Under the pieces are notes generated by a model. The model was not told where the DNA came from. It did no database searches and was given only the letters and a program-made list of their open reading frames with translations. This document shows positions 37,952 through 46,615 of a DNA stretch of 64,000 bases, piece after piece (positions within the stretch are counted from its first letter, which is position 1; each line of letters starts with the position of its first letter). The DNA is from Peptoniphilus lacydonensis (lineage in GTDB: Bacteria > Bacillota > Clostridia > Tissierellales > Peptoniphilaceae): contig NZ_FNWF01000003.1 in assembly GCF_900106515.1 (NCBI RefSeq), forward strand, positions 248,001 through 312,000. Reading direction: 5' to 3'. Made by a program: the position numbers and the translations under genes.

Positions 37952-40201
37952 TCAAAGTCTTATCAAATTATATGTCATATTATTTCTATCTAAAATTTCT
38001 TTTTCTCTATTAGAACTTGTGAATATTAAAACTTGTTCTTCCTCATCTAGAACTCTAAGAGTATTACTAAGTCTAATATCATCATAACTGTCAAAGTGAC
38101 TATCAAGCACTAGAGGAATTTTTTTGTCAGTAATAATCTTTGAAATAGCAAGTCTAAAAGCTAGATAAATCTCGTCAATTGTCCCAAGACTTAAATTCTC
38201 AAAGTCAATATAATCTTTAACATTTTTATCATATACCTTAATATTAAATCTGTCATCAATTAAAATTTCTGTATATTTTGAAGAAGTTATATCGCTTAAA
38301 TAATTTGAAATATTTTCTTTTAATTTTGGAATTGTATCTCTGCGTCTATACTTTATAAAATCTTCAAACTTATTTATAGATATTTCTAACAAACTTCTTT
38401 TATATTTTAGTTTTTGTAATTTTTCCTCTAGCATAGAAGTTTCTTCTTCTAAAATTCTTAAATTTTCCATAGAATCTTCTAAAGTTTTTAAAATTCCCTC
38501 TAAATTAGAAATCTTTAGTAGACTTTCTCTCATTTCTTTTTCCAACTCAGATAGGCTTTTTTCAGAATAAACTTCTCCACTAAGGTTTTCTTTTTCAAGT
38601 TCTTGAATCTTAAATTTTAATTTACTTATCTCTTCAACTTTTTTATCTTTTAAATTATAAAAAACCTCTTTTAATTCTGAAATATTTTTTACATTATACT
38701 TATGAAAAATATTTTTTAATTCTTTTTCATATTCAATTATTTTTCCATTAATACTTTCTATTTCTTGAGAACTCTTTTCACTCCAGATTTTATTGTATTC
38801 ATTTTTAGAAATATTCTTTAAATTTTTATCTCTTTCATTCTCTAAAATTTCTGCAAGTTCATCTATACTATTTGCATCATATTTTTTTATCAATTCTTCA
38901 AAAAACTTGTCAAAATCTCTCTTTCTTTTTGTTTTCTCAATAGATTTCTTTTTATAATCTCTTAGTTTACTTTCAAGTCTAAAGAGAAGATCTTTATTTT
39001 GTCTAAATTTAACAAATCTAAAATATGCGTATCCAAAAAATATAATTGAAATTAAAGATAACATATGCTTATCATAATAAACTGAGCCAAGGATAATTAG
39101 TACTGCCCCAATAAGTGAAAAAATAACTTTTAAAATACAAAATAAAACTACTCTTTTAGTTGATTTAATATCAGACGAAATAATTTCTCTTTCCTTAGAA
39201 AAATTATTCTCATCTAATATTTCTATTTCATTTTTTATTTCCTTATACTTCTTATAATCTTTTTCCACTTCATCATTTACTTCAAACTGATAGGTATCAT
39301 TTCTAGAATTGAGTTCATCTAATTTGTTTAGATAAATTCCAGATGTCCTATTAATTTCAATTGCCTTTTCCAAATCTTTAAAATCAAAACTTTTCTCATC
39401 TTCATCTTTTTTATCTGTCAATTTTTCTAATTCTTCTTTTAGTTTCTTAAGTTCAAAGAGTTTCCTTCCCCTTAGTTTATATTCCAAAGATTTAATCTCA
39501 TTTTTTGCATCACTATAATCGGAAGTAGCCTCTTCGTATTTCTCTTTATCTAAAATTAAATTTGTTTTTTTGGAATTTAAATTTTTTAAATTTTCACTAA
39601 TTCTTCCAATTTCAGATGTTTTTCGCCTTTCTGTTCCCAAGTCATAGAAATCTGATTTCATCTTTTCTAAAATTTTATTTAAATCAACATTTTCATCTTC
39701 CGAAACAGAAAAATTGGCAATTCTATTTCTTAGTTCCTCTGCAGCATCTTTTTCAACCTCTGAAAATCTTTGTGAAATGAAAAAACTAGATTTGTAAAGC
39801 TTCCTATTCATATCAAAGAAAAATGATCCTGGCTGAGAAATTCTTGAATATTTATAATTTTTAGCATCTTCACTAAATTCCTCTGAAGTTTCTAATTTTA
39901 AAACAGAAACTTCATCTTTTTCGAAATCTCTTGTTACTCTAAATTCATCGCAATCTTTTAAAATTATAAACCCTCTATATAGGCTAGAATCCCACGGTCT
40001 AGATTTATAAAATAAGTCGTCTTTTATTTTCTTTGCAAGAGAATCTCTGCTAAATCCATAAAAAATTCCATCAATAAAATTTACAACAGTTGATTTCCCA
40101 CTCTCATTATCCCCACAAATTAAATTTATTCCACTGTCGAGCTTTATTATCTTATCTTCAAATTTTCCAAAATTTAAAATTCCAAGTTCCTTAAATATCA
40201 T
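37952..40201 (-). CDS. yhaN: YhaN-like SMC/Rad50-type ATPase
   Basis: 749 aa. N-terminal ABC-type head with FGKFEDKIIKLDSGINLICGDNESGKSTVVNFI (Walker A), long coiled coils, a hydrophobic pair of helices in the middle (about residues 355-400), more coiled coil, and a C-terminal head with LSLGTIDEIYLAFRLAISK (signature) and PLVLDSHFDSYD (Walker B). The mid-protein membrane-like segment is typical of B. subtilis YhaN rather than SbcC. Start at ATG 40201 is chosen because GGAGCAG precedes it; it overlaps the yhaO stop by 11 nt. Likely partners with the YhaO nuclease. Confidence 0.85.
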   Translation of the reverse strand: MIFKELGILNFGKFEDKIIKLDSGINLICGDNESGKSTVVNFIDGIFYGFSRDSLAKKIKDDLFYKSRPWDSSLYRGFIILKDCDEFRVTRDFEKDEVSVLKLETSEEFSEDAKNYKYSRISQPGSFFFDMNRKLYKSSFFISQRFSEVEKDAAEELRNRIANFSVSEDENVDLNKILEKMKSDFYDLGTERRKTSEIGRISENLKNLNSKKTNLILDKEKYEEATSDYSDAKNEIKSLEYKLRGRKLFELKKLKEELEKLTDKKDEDEKSFDFKDLEKAIEINRTSGIYLNKLDELNSRNDTYQFEVNDEVEKDYKKYKEIKNEIEILDENNFSKEREIISSDIKSTKRVVLFCILKVIFSLIGAVLIILGSVYYDKHMLSLISIIFFGYAYFRFVKFRQNKDLLFRLESKLRDYKKKSIEKTKRKRDFDKFFEELIKKYDANSIDELAEILENERDKNLKNISKNEYNKIWSEKSSQEIESINGKIIEYEKELKNIFHKYNVKNISELKEVFYNLKDKKVEEISKLKFKIQELEKENLSGEVYSEKSLSELEKEMRESLLKISNLEGILKTLEDSMENLRILEEETSMLEEKLQKLKYKRSLLEISINKFEDFIKYRRRDTIPKLKENISNYLSDITSSKYTEILIDDRFNIKVYDKNVKDYIDFENLSLGTIDEIYLAFRLAISKIITDKKIPLVLDSHFDSYDDIRLSNTLRVLDEEEQVLIFTSSNREKEILDRNNMTYNLIRL

Positions 40202-41216
40202 AATACTGCTCCAAAATGTATTTTTCAGAAAGTTTTCTTGCATCCTTTTCCATATCTTTATCAGAAAAGGAATTTAAAAGTTCCAAAATATGCTTTTCTT
40301 CTATCTTAAAATTTTCTAAATCTCTCTCCGGCAAAACTTCATTTTCTAACTCAAAATAAAAAGCATTTAAATTTTCTTCCAAAAAATTTTCTATTTCTAT
40401 AAAATGTTTGTGACTTCCAACTAATTTAATCCTGTAAAGATTTTCCTTTTCTATCTCACTTTGTACTTTTTTTAAAATTTCAGAAAAGGTCATCTCACTA
40501 TTTATTTTAATTTCTAAATTTACAAACTTTCTCTTAGAAAAATTTTTAAACTCAATTTCTTTTCTATCATCGTCTAGAAAAATTATCCCATGTTCTCCTT
40601 CTTCTTTAAAAGATAAAGGAGTTAGAGAACCACAGTAATAGGCGTTGTCAAAAACTTTCCCCCTCTTATGTATATGTCCAAGTGCAACATAACTAAAATC
40701 TTTTAAAAAATCCTCGCTAAGTGGCATATATCTATTGTCACATAAATCAGAATGAAAAAGCCCAATATTTATAAAACTTTTATCGAGATTTATCTCTTGA
40801 AATTCTTTTCTAAAATTATAATTATTATAAGAAATTCCATAAACTCTTGTATTTAATTCTTTCAATTCGTAAAAATCCAATTCATCCTTAAAAATATATA
40901 AATTTTCTGGAAGATCTACCTTTAAAAACAAATTGTCTTTCGCAAGATAATCGTGATTGCCAAAAACTACAAAGACCTTGGCACTTAAATTCTTTATTAA
41001 ATCTAAAAGTCTTTCCAAATCTTTTAAATCAAAAAAATCTCTCTCAAATAAATCTCCTGCAATTAAAAAAATATCTGCATCAACTTTATTTGAAAAATCA
41101 CAAAGACTACTAAAAGAATACCAAATATCTTCTAATAATTTATTTGAAACTTCAAGCGGAACTCTTCCTTTATAGAACTTTTTTAAATGCAAATCTCCTG
41201 TATGAATTATCTTCAT
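40191..41216 (-). CDS. yhaO: YhaO/SbcD-like DNA exonuclease
   Basis: 341 aa Mre11-type metallophosphoesterase: IIHTGDLHLKKFY, FLIAGDLFERDFF, VVFGNHDYLA, GLFHSDLC and VALGHIHKRG carry the metal ligands. A C-terminal capping domain follows. With YhaN it should form a nuclease/ATPase pair like SbcCD or Mre11-Rad50, acting on DNA ends or hairpins. First gene of a four-gene operon. Confidence 0.87.
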   Translation of the reverse strand: MKIIHTGDLHLKKFYKGRVPLEVSNKLLEDIWYSFSSLCDFSNKVDADIFLIAGDLFERDFFDLKDLERLLDLIKNLSAKVFVVFGNHDYLAKDNLFLKVDLPENLYIFKDELDFYELKELNTRVYGISYNNYNFRKEFQEINLDKSFINIGLFHSDLCDNRYMPLSEDFLKDFSYVALGHIHKRGKVFDNAYYCGSLTPLSFKEEGEHGIIFLDDDRKEIEFKNFSKRKFVNLEIKINSEMTFSEILKKVQSEIEKENLYRIKLVGSHKHFIEIENFLEENLNAFYFELENEVLPERDLENFKIEEKHILELLNSFSDKDMEKDARKLSEKYILEQYYDI

Positions 41217-41250
41217 TTTATCACCAAAATAATTATATCACAGTTTTTTA

Positions 41251-41282
41251 TCAAAAAAAGAGCTTCCAAAATAGGAAACTCT
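41251..41282 (-). terminator. Terminator of the ybaK-pgcA operon
   Basis: Minus strand AGAGTTTCC, 6-nt loop, GGAAGCTCT (9 bp, one wobble), then seven T. Confidence 0.87.
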
Positions 41283-41293
41283 TTAAATAATTA

Positions 41294-41845
41294 TTAAATT
41301 ATTAATTTTTGTAAAGTTTTAAATTCTTCTGTACCTGCAATCCCAGCAAGATCAAATAAAACTGTCTCTGTATTAGTTATAATCGCACCCATTTCACGAA
41401 GCATTTCTATTCCATTTTTTGCATTTTTTTCTGTCCTTGAGCCAACAGCATCTTCTACAATAAAAACTTCATAACCCTCATCTAAAAGAGCTCTTACAGT
41501 TTGAAACACACAAATATGGACTTCCATTCCACATAAAATAATTTGTTTTTTATTTAATCTTTCAATTTCTTTTTTTATTTTTTCATCATCGAGAGAATTA
41601 AAAGTTAATTTATCAAATTCTTTTTTATCTTTAAGCGGAGCCTTCACTTCTTCATTTGTATAGCCAAGTCCCTTTGGATATTGAACTGTAAAAAGTGATT
41701 CTGCTTCAATTATTTTTGCAACATTTGCCAAAACATTTCCGTTTTTCACAATATCTTTGCTATTGTACATTGCCTTTAAAAGTTTGTCCTGAATATCTAT
41801 AAAAGTAAAAAGTACATCTTCTCTATTTAATTTAAAATTTTTCAT
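41294..41845 (-). CDS. Isochorismatase-like cysteine hydrolase
   Basis: 183 aa. Catalytic triad of the family is visible: D17 (FIDIQDKLL), K79 (FDKLTFN) and C112 (GMEVHICVFQTVRALL), plus the cis-peptide region LCGMEVH. Similar proteins (YcaC-like) hydrolyse amides or related bonds; the substrate is not known. Last gene of an operon with ybaK, pgcA and the PfkB-like gene. Confidence 0.88.
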   Translation of the reverse strand: MKNFKLNREDVLFTFIDIQDKLLKAMYNSKDIVKNGNVLANVAKIIEAESLFTVQYPKGLGYTNEEVKAPLKDKKEFDKLTFNSLDDEKIKKEIERLNKKQIILCGMEVHICVFQTVRALLDEGYEVFIVEDAVGSRTEKNAKNGIEMLREMGAIITNTETVLFDLAGIAGTEEFKTLQKLII

Positions 41846-41853
41846 TATTCCTC

Positions 41854-42762
41854 CTAGATTTCTTCAACTTCAACGCTATTCATGATTTTTTTAATAGCAC
41901 TCATTTCAATTTCATCTTTTCCAACAAAATTTTCCCACACTCCACAAGATATTGCAAGTTTTATTGAAGTTATGAAATCATAATCTCTATCTATTGCAAT
42001 TGCAAGCCCTGCAAGAGAAAGTTCGTTGTCAAATTTTTCTATAATATTATCTTTTTCTATTTTATCTTTGTTAATATAAGCCCTATAATTTTTATCTTCA
42101 GTAGAAATTATCGTGGCTCTCTTACTATTTACAAATACAATTTTTGTGCCTGAATTCACAAACTTTTTATTAAATTCTATAACTTCACCTGTATAATTTA
42201 ATTTTTTATCTTTTTCTATATTTTTTTTGTCAAACATCAATATATAGGGATTAGTCTTCTCAATTTCATCTAAATTTGTAGGATTTACTGCAACCTTTAT
42301 ATTATTTTTGTAACAAATTTTTATAAATTTTTCATAAACTGATTCATCAAGACCTGTCAGTGCAATTTTGGGAAGAATTACAATATTTTTATTGTATAGA
42401 GATCTTTCAAAAGAATTTAAAATATCATTTCTATCCTCCATAGTAATTCTCGGATCTTCTGTGCTGTACTCACTTTTTACATTTTTACCTTTTATTAAAA
42501 CTTCCTCTACATTTTCATCTTTCAAGCCGGTAAAATTAACATCTATACCAAGTCTACTTAATATTAATGCAATTTCTTTTCCTCTATTACTTCCCTTTAA
42601 CATAAAAACTTCAGAATCTACTCCAAGTTTTTTAGAAAAGAGTGCCATTTTTATTCCATGACCTGAAGGATAAATTTTTGAACTTTCAATAACATCCTGA
42701 GAATCACCCTTTAATTTAAATTCTCTTACAATTTTCGGATTAAAATCACAAAACAATATCAT
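41854..42762 (-). CDS. Degenerate PfkB-family (1-phosphofructokinase-like) protein
   Basis: 302 aa, shaped like 1-phosphofructokinase/tagatose-6-P kinase: MILFCDFNPKIVREF, then YPSGHGIKMALFSKKLGV in place of the family's GGKGINVA, ILSRLGIDVNFTG, and a C-terminal domain. The catalytic GAGD motif near residue 250 is replaced by FDNE (KFDNELSLAGLAIAI), so the catalytic aspartate is lacking. It may be a binding or regulatory protein, or an enzyme with changed chemistry. It directly follows the phosphoglucomutase gene, which hints at a sugar-phosphate link. Confidence 0.7.
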   Translation of the reverse strand: MILFCDFNPKIVREFKLKGDSQDVIESSKIYPSGHGIKMALFSKKLGVDSEVFMLKGSNRGKEIALILSRLGIDVNFTGLKDENVEEVLIKGKNVKSEYSTEDPRITMEDRNDILNSFERSLYNKNIVILPKIALTGLDESVYEKFIKICYKNNIKVAVNPTNLDEIEKTNPYILMFDKKNIEKDKKLNYTGEVIEFNKKFVNSGTKIVFVNSKRATIISTEDKNYRAYINKDKIEKDNIIEKFDNELSLAGLAIAIDRDYDFITSIKLAISCGVWENFVGKDEIEMSAIKKIMNSVEVEEI

Positions 42763-42766
42763 TTCT

Positions 42767-44428
42767 TCACCTGCTTTCTTTTATTCTTTTCATAATTTCT
42801 TTTTTCATAATATTTATCTTATTTACAGATTCGTCTAAACTATCTGAAACTGAATAAGCATAAACTTTAAGTTTTGGTTCAGTTCCAGAAGGTCTAAGGG
42901 CAAACCAAGTTTCTTCCCCAAAATAAAACTTCAAAAGATTTTGTGGCTCTTCTTTATCGTCTATAAAATCTACTTTTTTTCCAAATCTTCCAAGTTCTTC
43001 AAAATCTTCTACATTTCTAAAATCGTCCATGATTTCTTTCATTACCTTGTTTCCATCTTTTCCTTCAAAATAAGTTGAATCTAAATATTCCTCAAAATAG
43101 CCATATTTTTTGTAAATTTCTTCAAGATAATCTTTTATTTTTAAATTTCTCTTTTTAAGATATCCAGCCATCTCTGCAATAATCATTGAAGTTGCAACTG
43201 CATCCTTATCTCTAATATTGTCGCCTATTGTATATCCTATTGACTCTTCGTATCCAAAAATAAATTCTTTTTCTTTAGTTTCATCCCAAGTGTTGGCGAG
43301 ACGACAAATATTCTTAAAACCTGTTAGAGTTTCAAAAACATCAATACCATAATTTTTAGCAATTCTTTTAATTAAATCTCCAGTTACAACAGTCTTTACA
43401 ATTGCTCCATCATTTAAATCTCCACTTGATCTTTCCAAAATAAAATTTCCAAGAAGAATTCCCATTTGATTTCCAGTAACTTTAAAAAATTCATCTCCAC
43501 ATTCTACTATTGCAACTCTATCTGAGTCAGGATCTGTTGCGATAATTATATCTGCGTTCTCTTTTTTTGCAAGTTCAATTGCCTTATCAAAAGCCCTTAT
43601 ATCTTCTGGATTTGGATTTGTAACATTTTTAAAACTTCCGTCAGGATTTTCCTGTTCAGATACTACCAATACATTTTTAAAACCACGAAGATCTAGAATT
43701 TTTCTAACATATTTATTTCCGCAACCACTTAAAGGCGTATAAACAATCTTTATACCTTTATCAATATCGTCAGTTAAGGTTTTCTTTAATGTATTTCTAT
43801 AAAAAGATTTTGTTACATTATCTCCCAAAAATTTAATATTTTCATATTCGCCTAATTCCTTTAAACTTTTAAAATCATAATTTAAAATATCAATTTTTTG
43901 GGACTCTTCTTCCATTTCATCTGCAATATCAGATAAAATTTGTGAACCCTTATCCCAATATAGTTTAAACCCATTGTAATTCTTTGGATTGTGAGATGCT
44001 GTAATCATAATTCCAGAAATAGTTTTAAGATATCTTATAGAATATGCAAGTAGTGGTGTTGGAATTATCCCCGGAAATAAATAAACTTTTATACCAGAAT
44101 CCGCCAATATCTTTGCAGTTAAAATAGAAAATTCATAAGAAAATTTTCTCATATCTCTGCCAATGACCACGCCCCTTTTTTTTGCATCGTCACCAAGATT
44201 TTCAATTATATGCGCTAGAGCAATTGCAGTCTTCCCAACAGTCAAATAATTCATTCTATTTGTCCCTGCACCTAAAATTCCACGAAGCCCTGCAGTTCCA
44301 AATTCCAAATCTTTGTAAAATCTTTCTTCTATTTCCTCTTCATTATTTTTTATACCTTCAAGCTCACTTTTCAAATTTTCATCTACATTTTTACTTTCAA
44401 GCCACTTTTCATAAACTTCTCTATACAT
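42767..44428 (-). CDS. pgcA: Phosphoglucomutase/phosphomannomutase
   Basis: 553 aa alpha-D-phosphohexomutase interconverting glucose-1-P and glucose-6-P (or the mannose pair). Motifs: GTAGLRGILGAGTNRMN, active phosphoserine loop IMITASHNPKNYNGFKLYW, metal loop ATDPDSDRVAI, sugar loop GYEESIGY, phosphate loop ALRPSGTEPKLKVYAY. Length fits the PgcA/PgmB-type Firmicute enzyme. It supplies UDP-glucose/polymer precursors or glycogen metabolism. ybaK ends 3 nt before its start. Confidence 0.94.
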   Translation of the reverse strand: MYREVYEKWLESKNVDENLKSELEGIKNNEEEIEERFYKDLEFGTAGLRGILGAGTNRMNYLTVGKTAIALAHIIENLGDDAKKRGVVIGRDMRKFSYEFSILTAKILADSGIKVYLFPGIIPTPLLAYSIRYLKTISGIMITASHNPKNYNGFKLYWDKGSQILSDIADEMEEESQKIDILNYDFKSLKELGEYENIKFLGDNVTKSFYRNTLKKTLTDDIDKGIKIVYTPLSGCGNKYVRKILDLRGFKNVLVVSEQENPDGSFKNVTNPNPEDIRAFDKAIELAKKENADIIIATDPDSDRVAIVECGDEFFKVTGNQMGILLGNFILERSSGDLNDGAIVKTVVTGDLIKRIAKNYGIDVFETLTGFKNICRLANTWDETKEKEFIFGYEESIGYTIGDNIRDKDAVATSMIIAEMAGYLKKRNLKIKDYLEEIYKKYGYFEEYLDSTYFEGKDGNKVMKEIMDDFRNVEDFEELGRFGKKVDFIDDKEEPQNLLKFYFGEETWFALRPSGTEPKLKVYAYSVSDSLDESVNKINIMKKEIMKRIKESR

Positions 44429-44430
44429 AA

Positions 44431-44901
44431 TTACTCCTTCTTTATATCAGAAAATTCTCCATCAATCGCAGAAATAAGTTCTTTTGGATTTAATTTTATT
44501 TGCATTCCTACTTTTCCTCCGCTTATATAAAAATAATCTAAATTTTCTGCAGAACTGTCAATAAAAGTTTTAAAAGATTTTTTCATGCCAACAGGAGAAC
44601 ATCCCCCATGGACATACCCTGTAAGAGGCAAAAGTTTTTTCTGTGGAATCATTTCAATTTTTTTAGAACCAGAAACTTTTGCGCCTTTTTTTAAATCCAG
44701 TTCACTTAAAACTGGAACTACAAATACATAATTTTCCCCTTCCTTTGACTCTGTCACAAGAGTTTTAAAAACTTTATTCTTATCTTCACCCAATTTTTCT
44801 GCAACGTCAGCTCCTCCAATACCATCCTTCGTTGAGTACTCAATAATTTCAAATTTTATATTTTCATTTTCCAAAATTCTCATTGCATTAGTTTTTTTCA
44901 T
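44431..44901 (-). CDS. ybaK: Cys-tRNA(Pro)/Cys-tRNA(Cys) deacylase YbaK
   Basis: 156 aa editing-domain protein that clears cysteine mischarged on tRNA-Pro. Motifs: KTNAMRILENENIKFEIIEY, VFKTLVTES, VVPVLSELDLKKGAKVSGSKKIEMI, LTGYVHGGCSPVGMKK with the conserved GGxSPxG-like loop, and YISGGKVGMQIKLNPKEL. First gene of its operon. Confidence 0.93.
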   Translation of the reverse strand: MKKTNAMRILENENIKFEIIEYSTKDGIGGADVAEKLGEDKNKVFKTLVTESKEGENYVFVVPVLSELDLKKGAKVSGSKKIEMIPQKKLLPLTGYVHGGCSPVGMKKSFKTFIDSSAENLDYFYISGGKVGMQIKLNPKELISAIDGEFSDIKKE

Positions 44902-45131
44902 AAAATCACCTTTTCATCTATATCAATTTTACAACAAAAAAAGGTTTTGTTCATCTGTTTAATAATATAGAATGTTTTTCTTTTAGTTTTTGTAACTATA
45001 ATGATAGTTGATATTGTGAAAAAAATACAATACTATATGCATTTCATTTTGCCTTACTTAAAATAGTTTTAAAACATATTGGTAAAATAAATCTCAACTA
45101 CATCCACATTACAAAAATAAAAAATTATTAT
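44902..45131. other. AT-rich spacer between ybaK and znuB
   Basis: No gene, RNA or clear promoter set is recognised here. The only structure seen is a small 6-bp palindrome AACTAT-AATG-ATAGTT at 44994-45009. Confidence 0.5.
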
Positions 45132-45167
45132 AAAAAAAATAAGAGTAGGACAAAATCCTAACTCTCA
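45132..45167 (-). terminator. Terminator of znuABC
   Basis: Minus strand GAGTTAGGA / TCCTACTC with one bulge, loop TTTTG, then TTATTTTTTTT. The hairpin's first arm begins at the znuB stop codon. Confidence 0.8.
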
Positions 45168-45956
45168 TCTTTTTTTTATGAAAAGTAAAATTATTAAAAA
45201 GAAAACTCCAATCAATACAATTGTACCACCTGGTTTTAATCCTACATAAAAAGATAAAAATAATCCAATCATTGTAAAAATAAAGCCAAAAATTGATGCA
45301 AGGATCGTCGTCTTTAAATATCCCTTTTTAAATTGCATCGCACAGGCAACGGGCACAACCATTAGTGATGAAATTATTAAAATACCAACTGTCCTTGCAG
45401 AAACAGAAATCGTAACTGCTATAAGAATCATAAAAATTAAATTAATTCTATCAACATTTACGCCAGATAACCTAGCTGAAGATTCATCAAAGGAAATATA
45501 CATTAAATCTGTAAATAAATAAGAAAATAAAATAAAAACAATTATTGAAATAATTAAAATTAAATAAAAATCAAATTTTGGTATTGCAATTATAGATCCA
45601 AAAAGATATTCTTCAAAATTCGCAGTAGTTTTTACGAAACCTGAAAAAATTGAAGCAAGCCCAATTCCTGTACTCATTAAAATTGCACTAGATATTTCTT
45701 GATACCCAGGGAACTTTGTCCTCACATATTCTAAGAAAATTGAGCCAATAACACATAAAACTAATGCCCCCAAAACTGGCGATGTTGATGTTATAAGACC
45801 AAGCATTACCCCTGCAAGAGACACATGAGATAAAGCATCTCCTATCACAGATATTTTTTTATTTACTACAACTACGCCCATACATGGAATAATTATTGAC
45901 AAAAAAGCTCCAACTATAAGAGCCTTAATCATATATGAATACTGAAAAATTTCCAT
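45165..45956 (-). CDS. znuB: Metal ABC transporter permease, ZnuB-like
   Basis: 263 aa integral membrane subunit of the ABC-3 family with about 8 helices. Typical segments: IIPCMGVVVVNKKISVIGDALSHVSLAGVMLG, ISSAILMSTGIGLASIFSG and ARTVGILIISSLMVVPVACAM. Translationally linked to znuC. Zinc (rather than manganese) is inferred from the histidine-rich ZnuA and the neighbouring Fur-family gene. Confidence 0.92.
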   Translation of the reverse strand: MEIFQYSYMIKALIVGAFLSIIIPCMGVVVVNKKISVIGDALSHVSLAGVMLGLITSTSPVLGALVLCVIGSIFLEYVRTKFPGYQEISSAILMSTGIGLASIFSGFVKTTANFEEYLFGSIIAIPKFDFYLILIISIIVFILFSYLFTDLMYISFDESSARLSGVNVDRINLIFMILIAVTISVSARTVGILIISSLMVVPVACAMQFKKGYLKTTILASIFGFIFTMIGLFLSFYVGLKPGGTIVLIGVFFLIILLFIKKR

Positions 45957-46615
45957 TATTCCACTTCCCTTATCTTTTTATCTTTTATTTCAAAAACTTT
46001 ATTTACATTATCTTCTATTTCATCAAGGTCATGAGTAATCATTAAAATTGTAATATTGTGTTCTCTATTTATATGACTTAACAGATGAAAAAGTGACTCC
46101 TTAGATTCTTTATCCACTCCAGTCATAGGTTCATCTAAAATTAAAAACTCAGGTGTAGAAACAAGAGTCTTTGCAATTAAAACTCTCTGTCTCTGTCCAC
46201 CAGAAAGTTCCGTATAAAGTCTATCTCTATACTTTGCCATTCCAACAAGATTTAATGCATTTTCAATTCTCTCTATGTCAAAATCTTTTAGCTTTTTAAA
46301 TCCTTTATTCCTTGGATAAAGAGAAAGTGACAAAAGCTCTGTCACCGTTATTGGAAATTCTAAACTCGCCGACACAGAAAGCTGGGGAACATAACCAATA
46401 TCTTTTAAACCATTTTCTATATAAAAAGAAATAGTGCCAAAAAGTGGATTGAGTTGATTTAATATCAACTTAATCAAAGTGGACTTTCCAGCACCATTAG
46501 AACCTATAAGGGCAATATAATCGCCCTTATAGACATCAAAATTTATATCATCTAAAATCAAATCGTCGCTATATTTAAAACTTAGATTTTTGATTTCTAA
46601 TAATTTTTCCTTCAC
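45956..46615 (-). CDS. znuC: Metal ABC transporter ATP-binding protein, ZnuC-like
   Basis: 219 aa ATPase: Walker A IGSNGAGKSTLIKLI, Q-loop GYVPQ, signature ELSGGQRQRVLIAKTL, Walker B FLILDEPMTGVD, H-loop MITHD. GTG start that shares its G with the znuA stop (TAGTG), so translation is coupled. Confidence 0.94.
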   Translation of the reverse strand: MKEKLLEIKNLSFKYSDDLILDDINFDVYKGDYIALIGSNGAGKSTLIKLILNQLNPLFGTISFYIENGLKDIGYVPQLSVSASLEFPITVTELLSLSLYPRNKGFKKLKDFDIERIENALNLVGMAKYRDRLYTELSGGQRQRVLIAKTLVSTPEFLILDEPMTGVDKESKESLFHLLSHINREHNITILMITHDLDEIEDNVNKVFEIKDKKIREVE

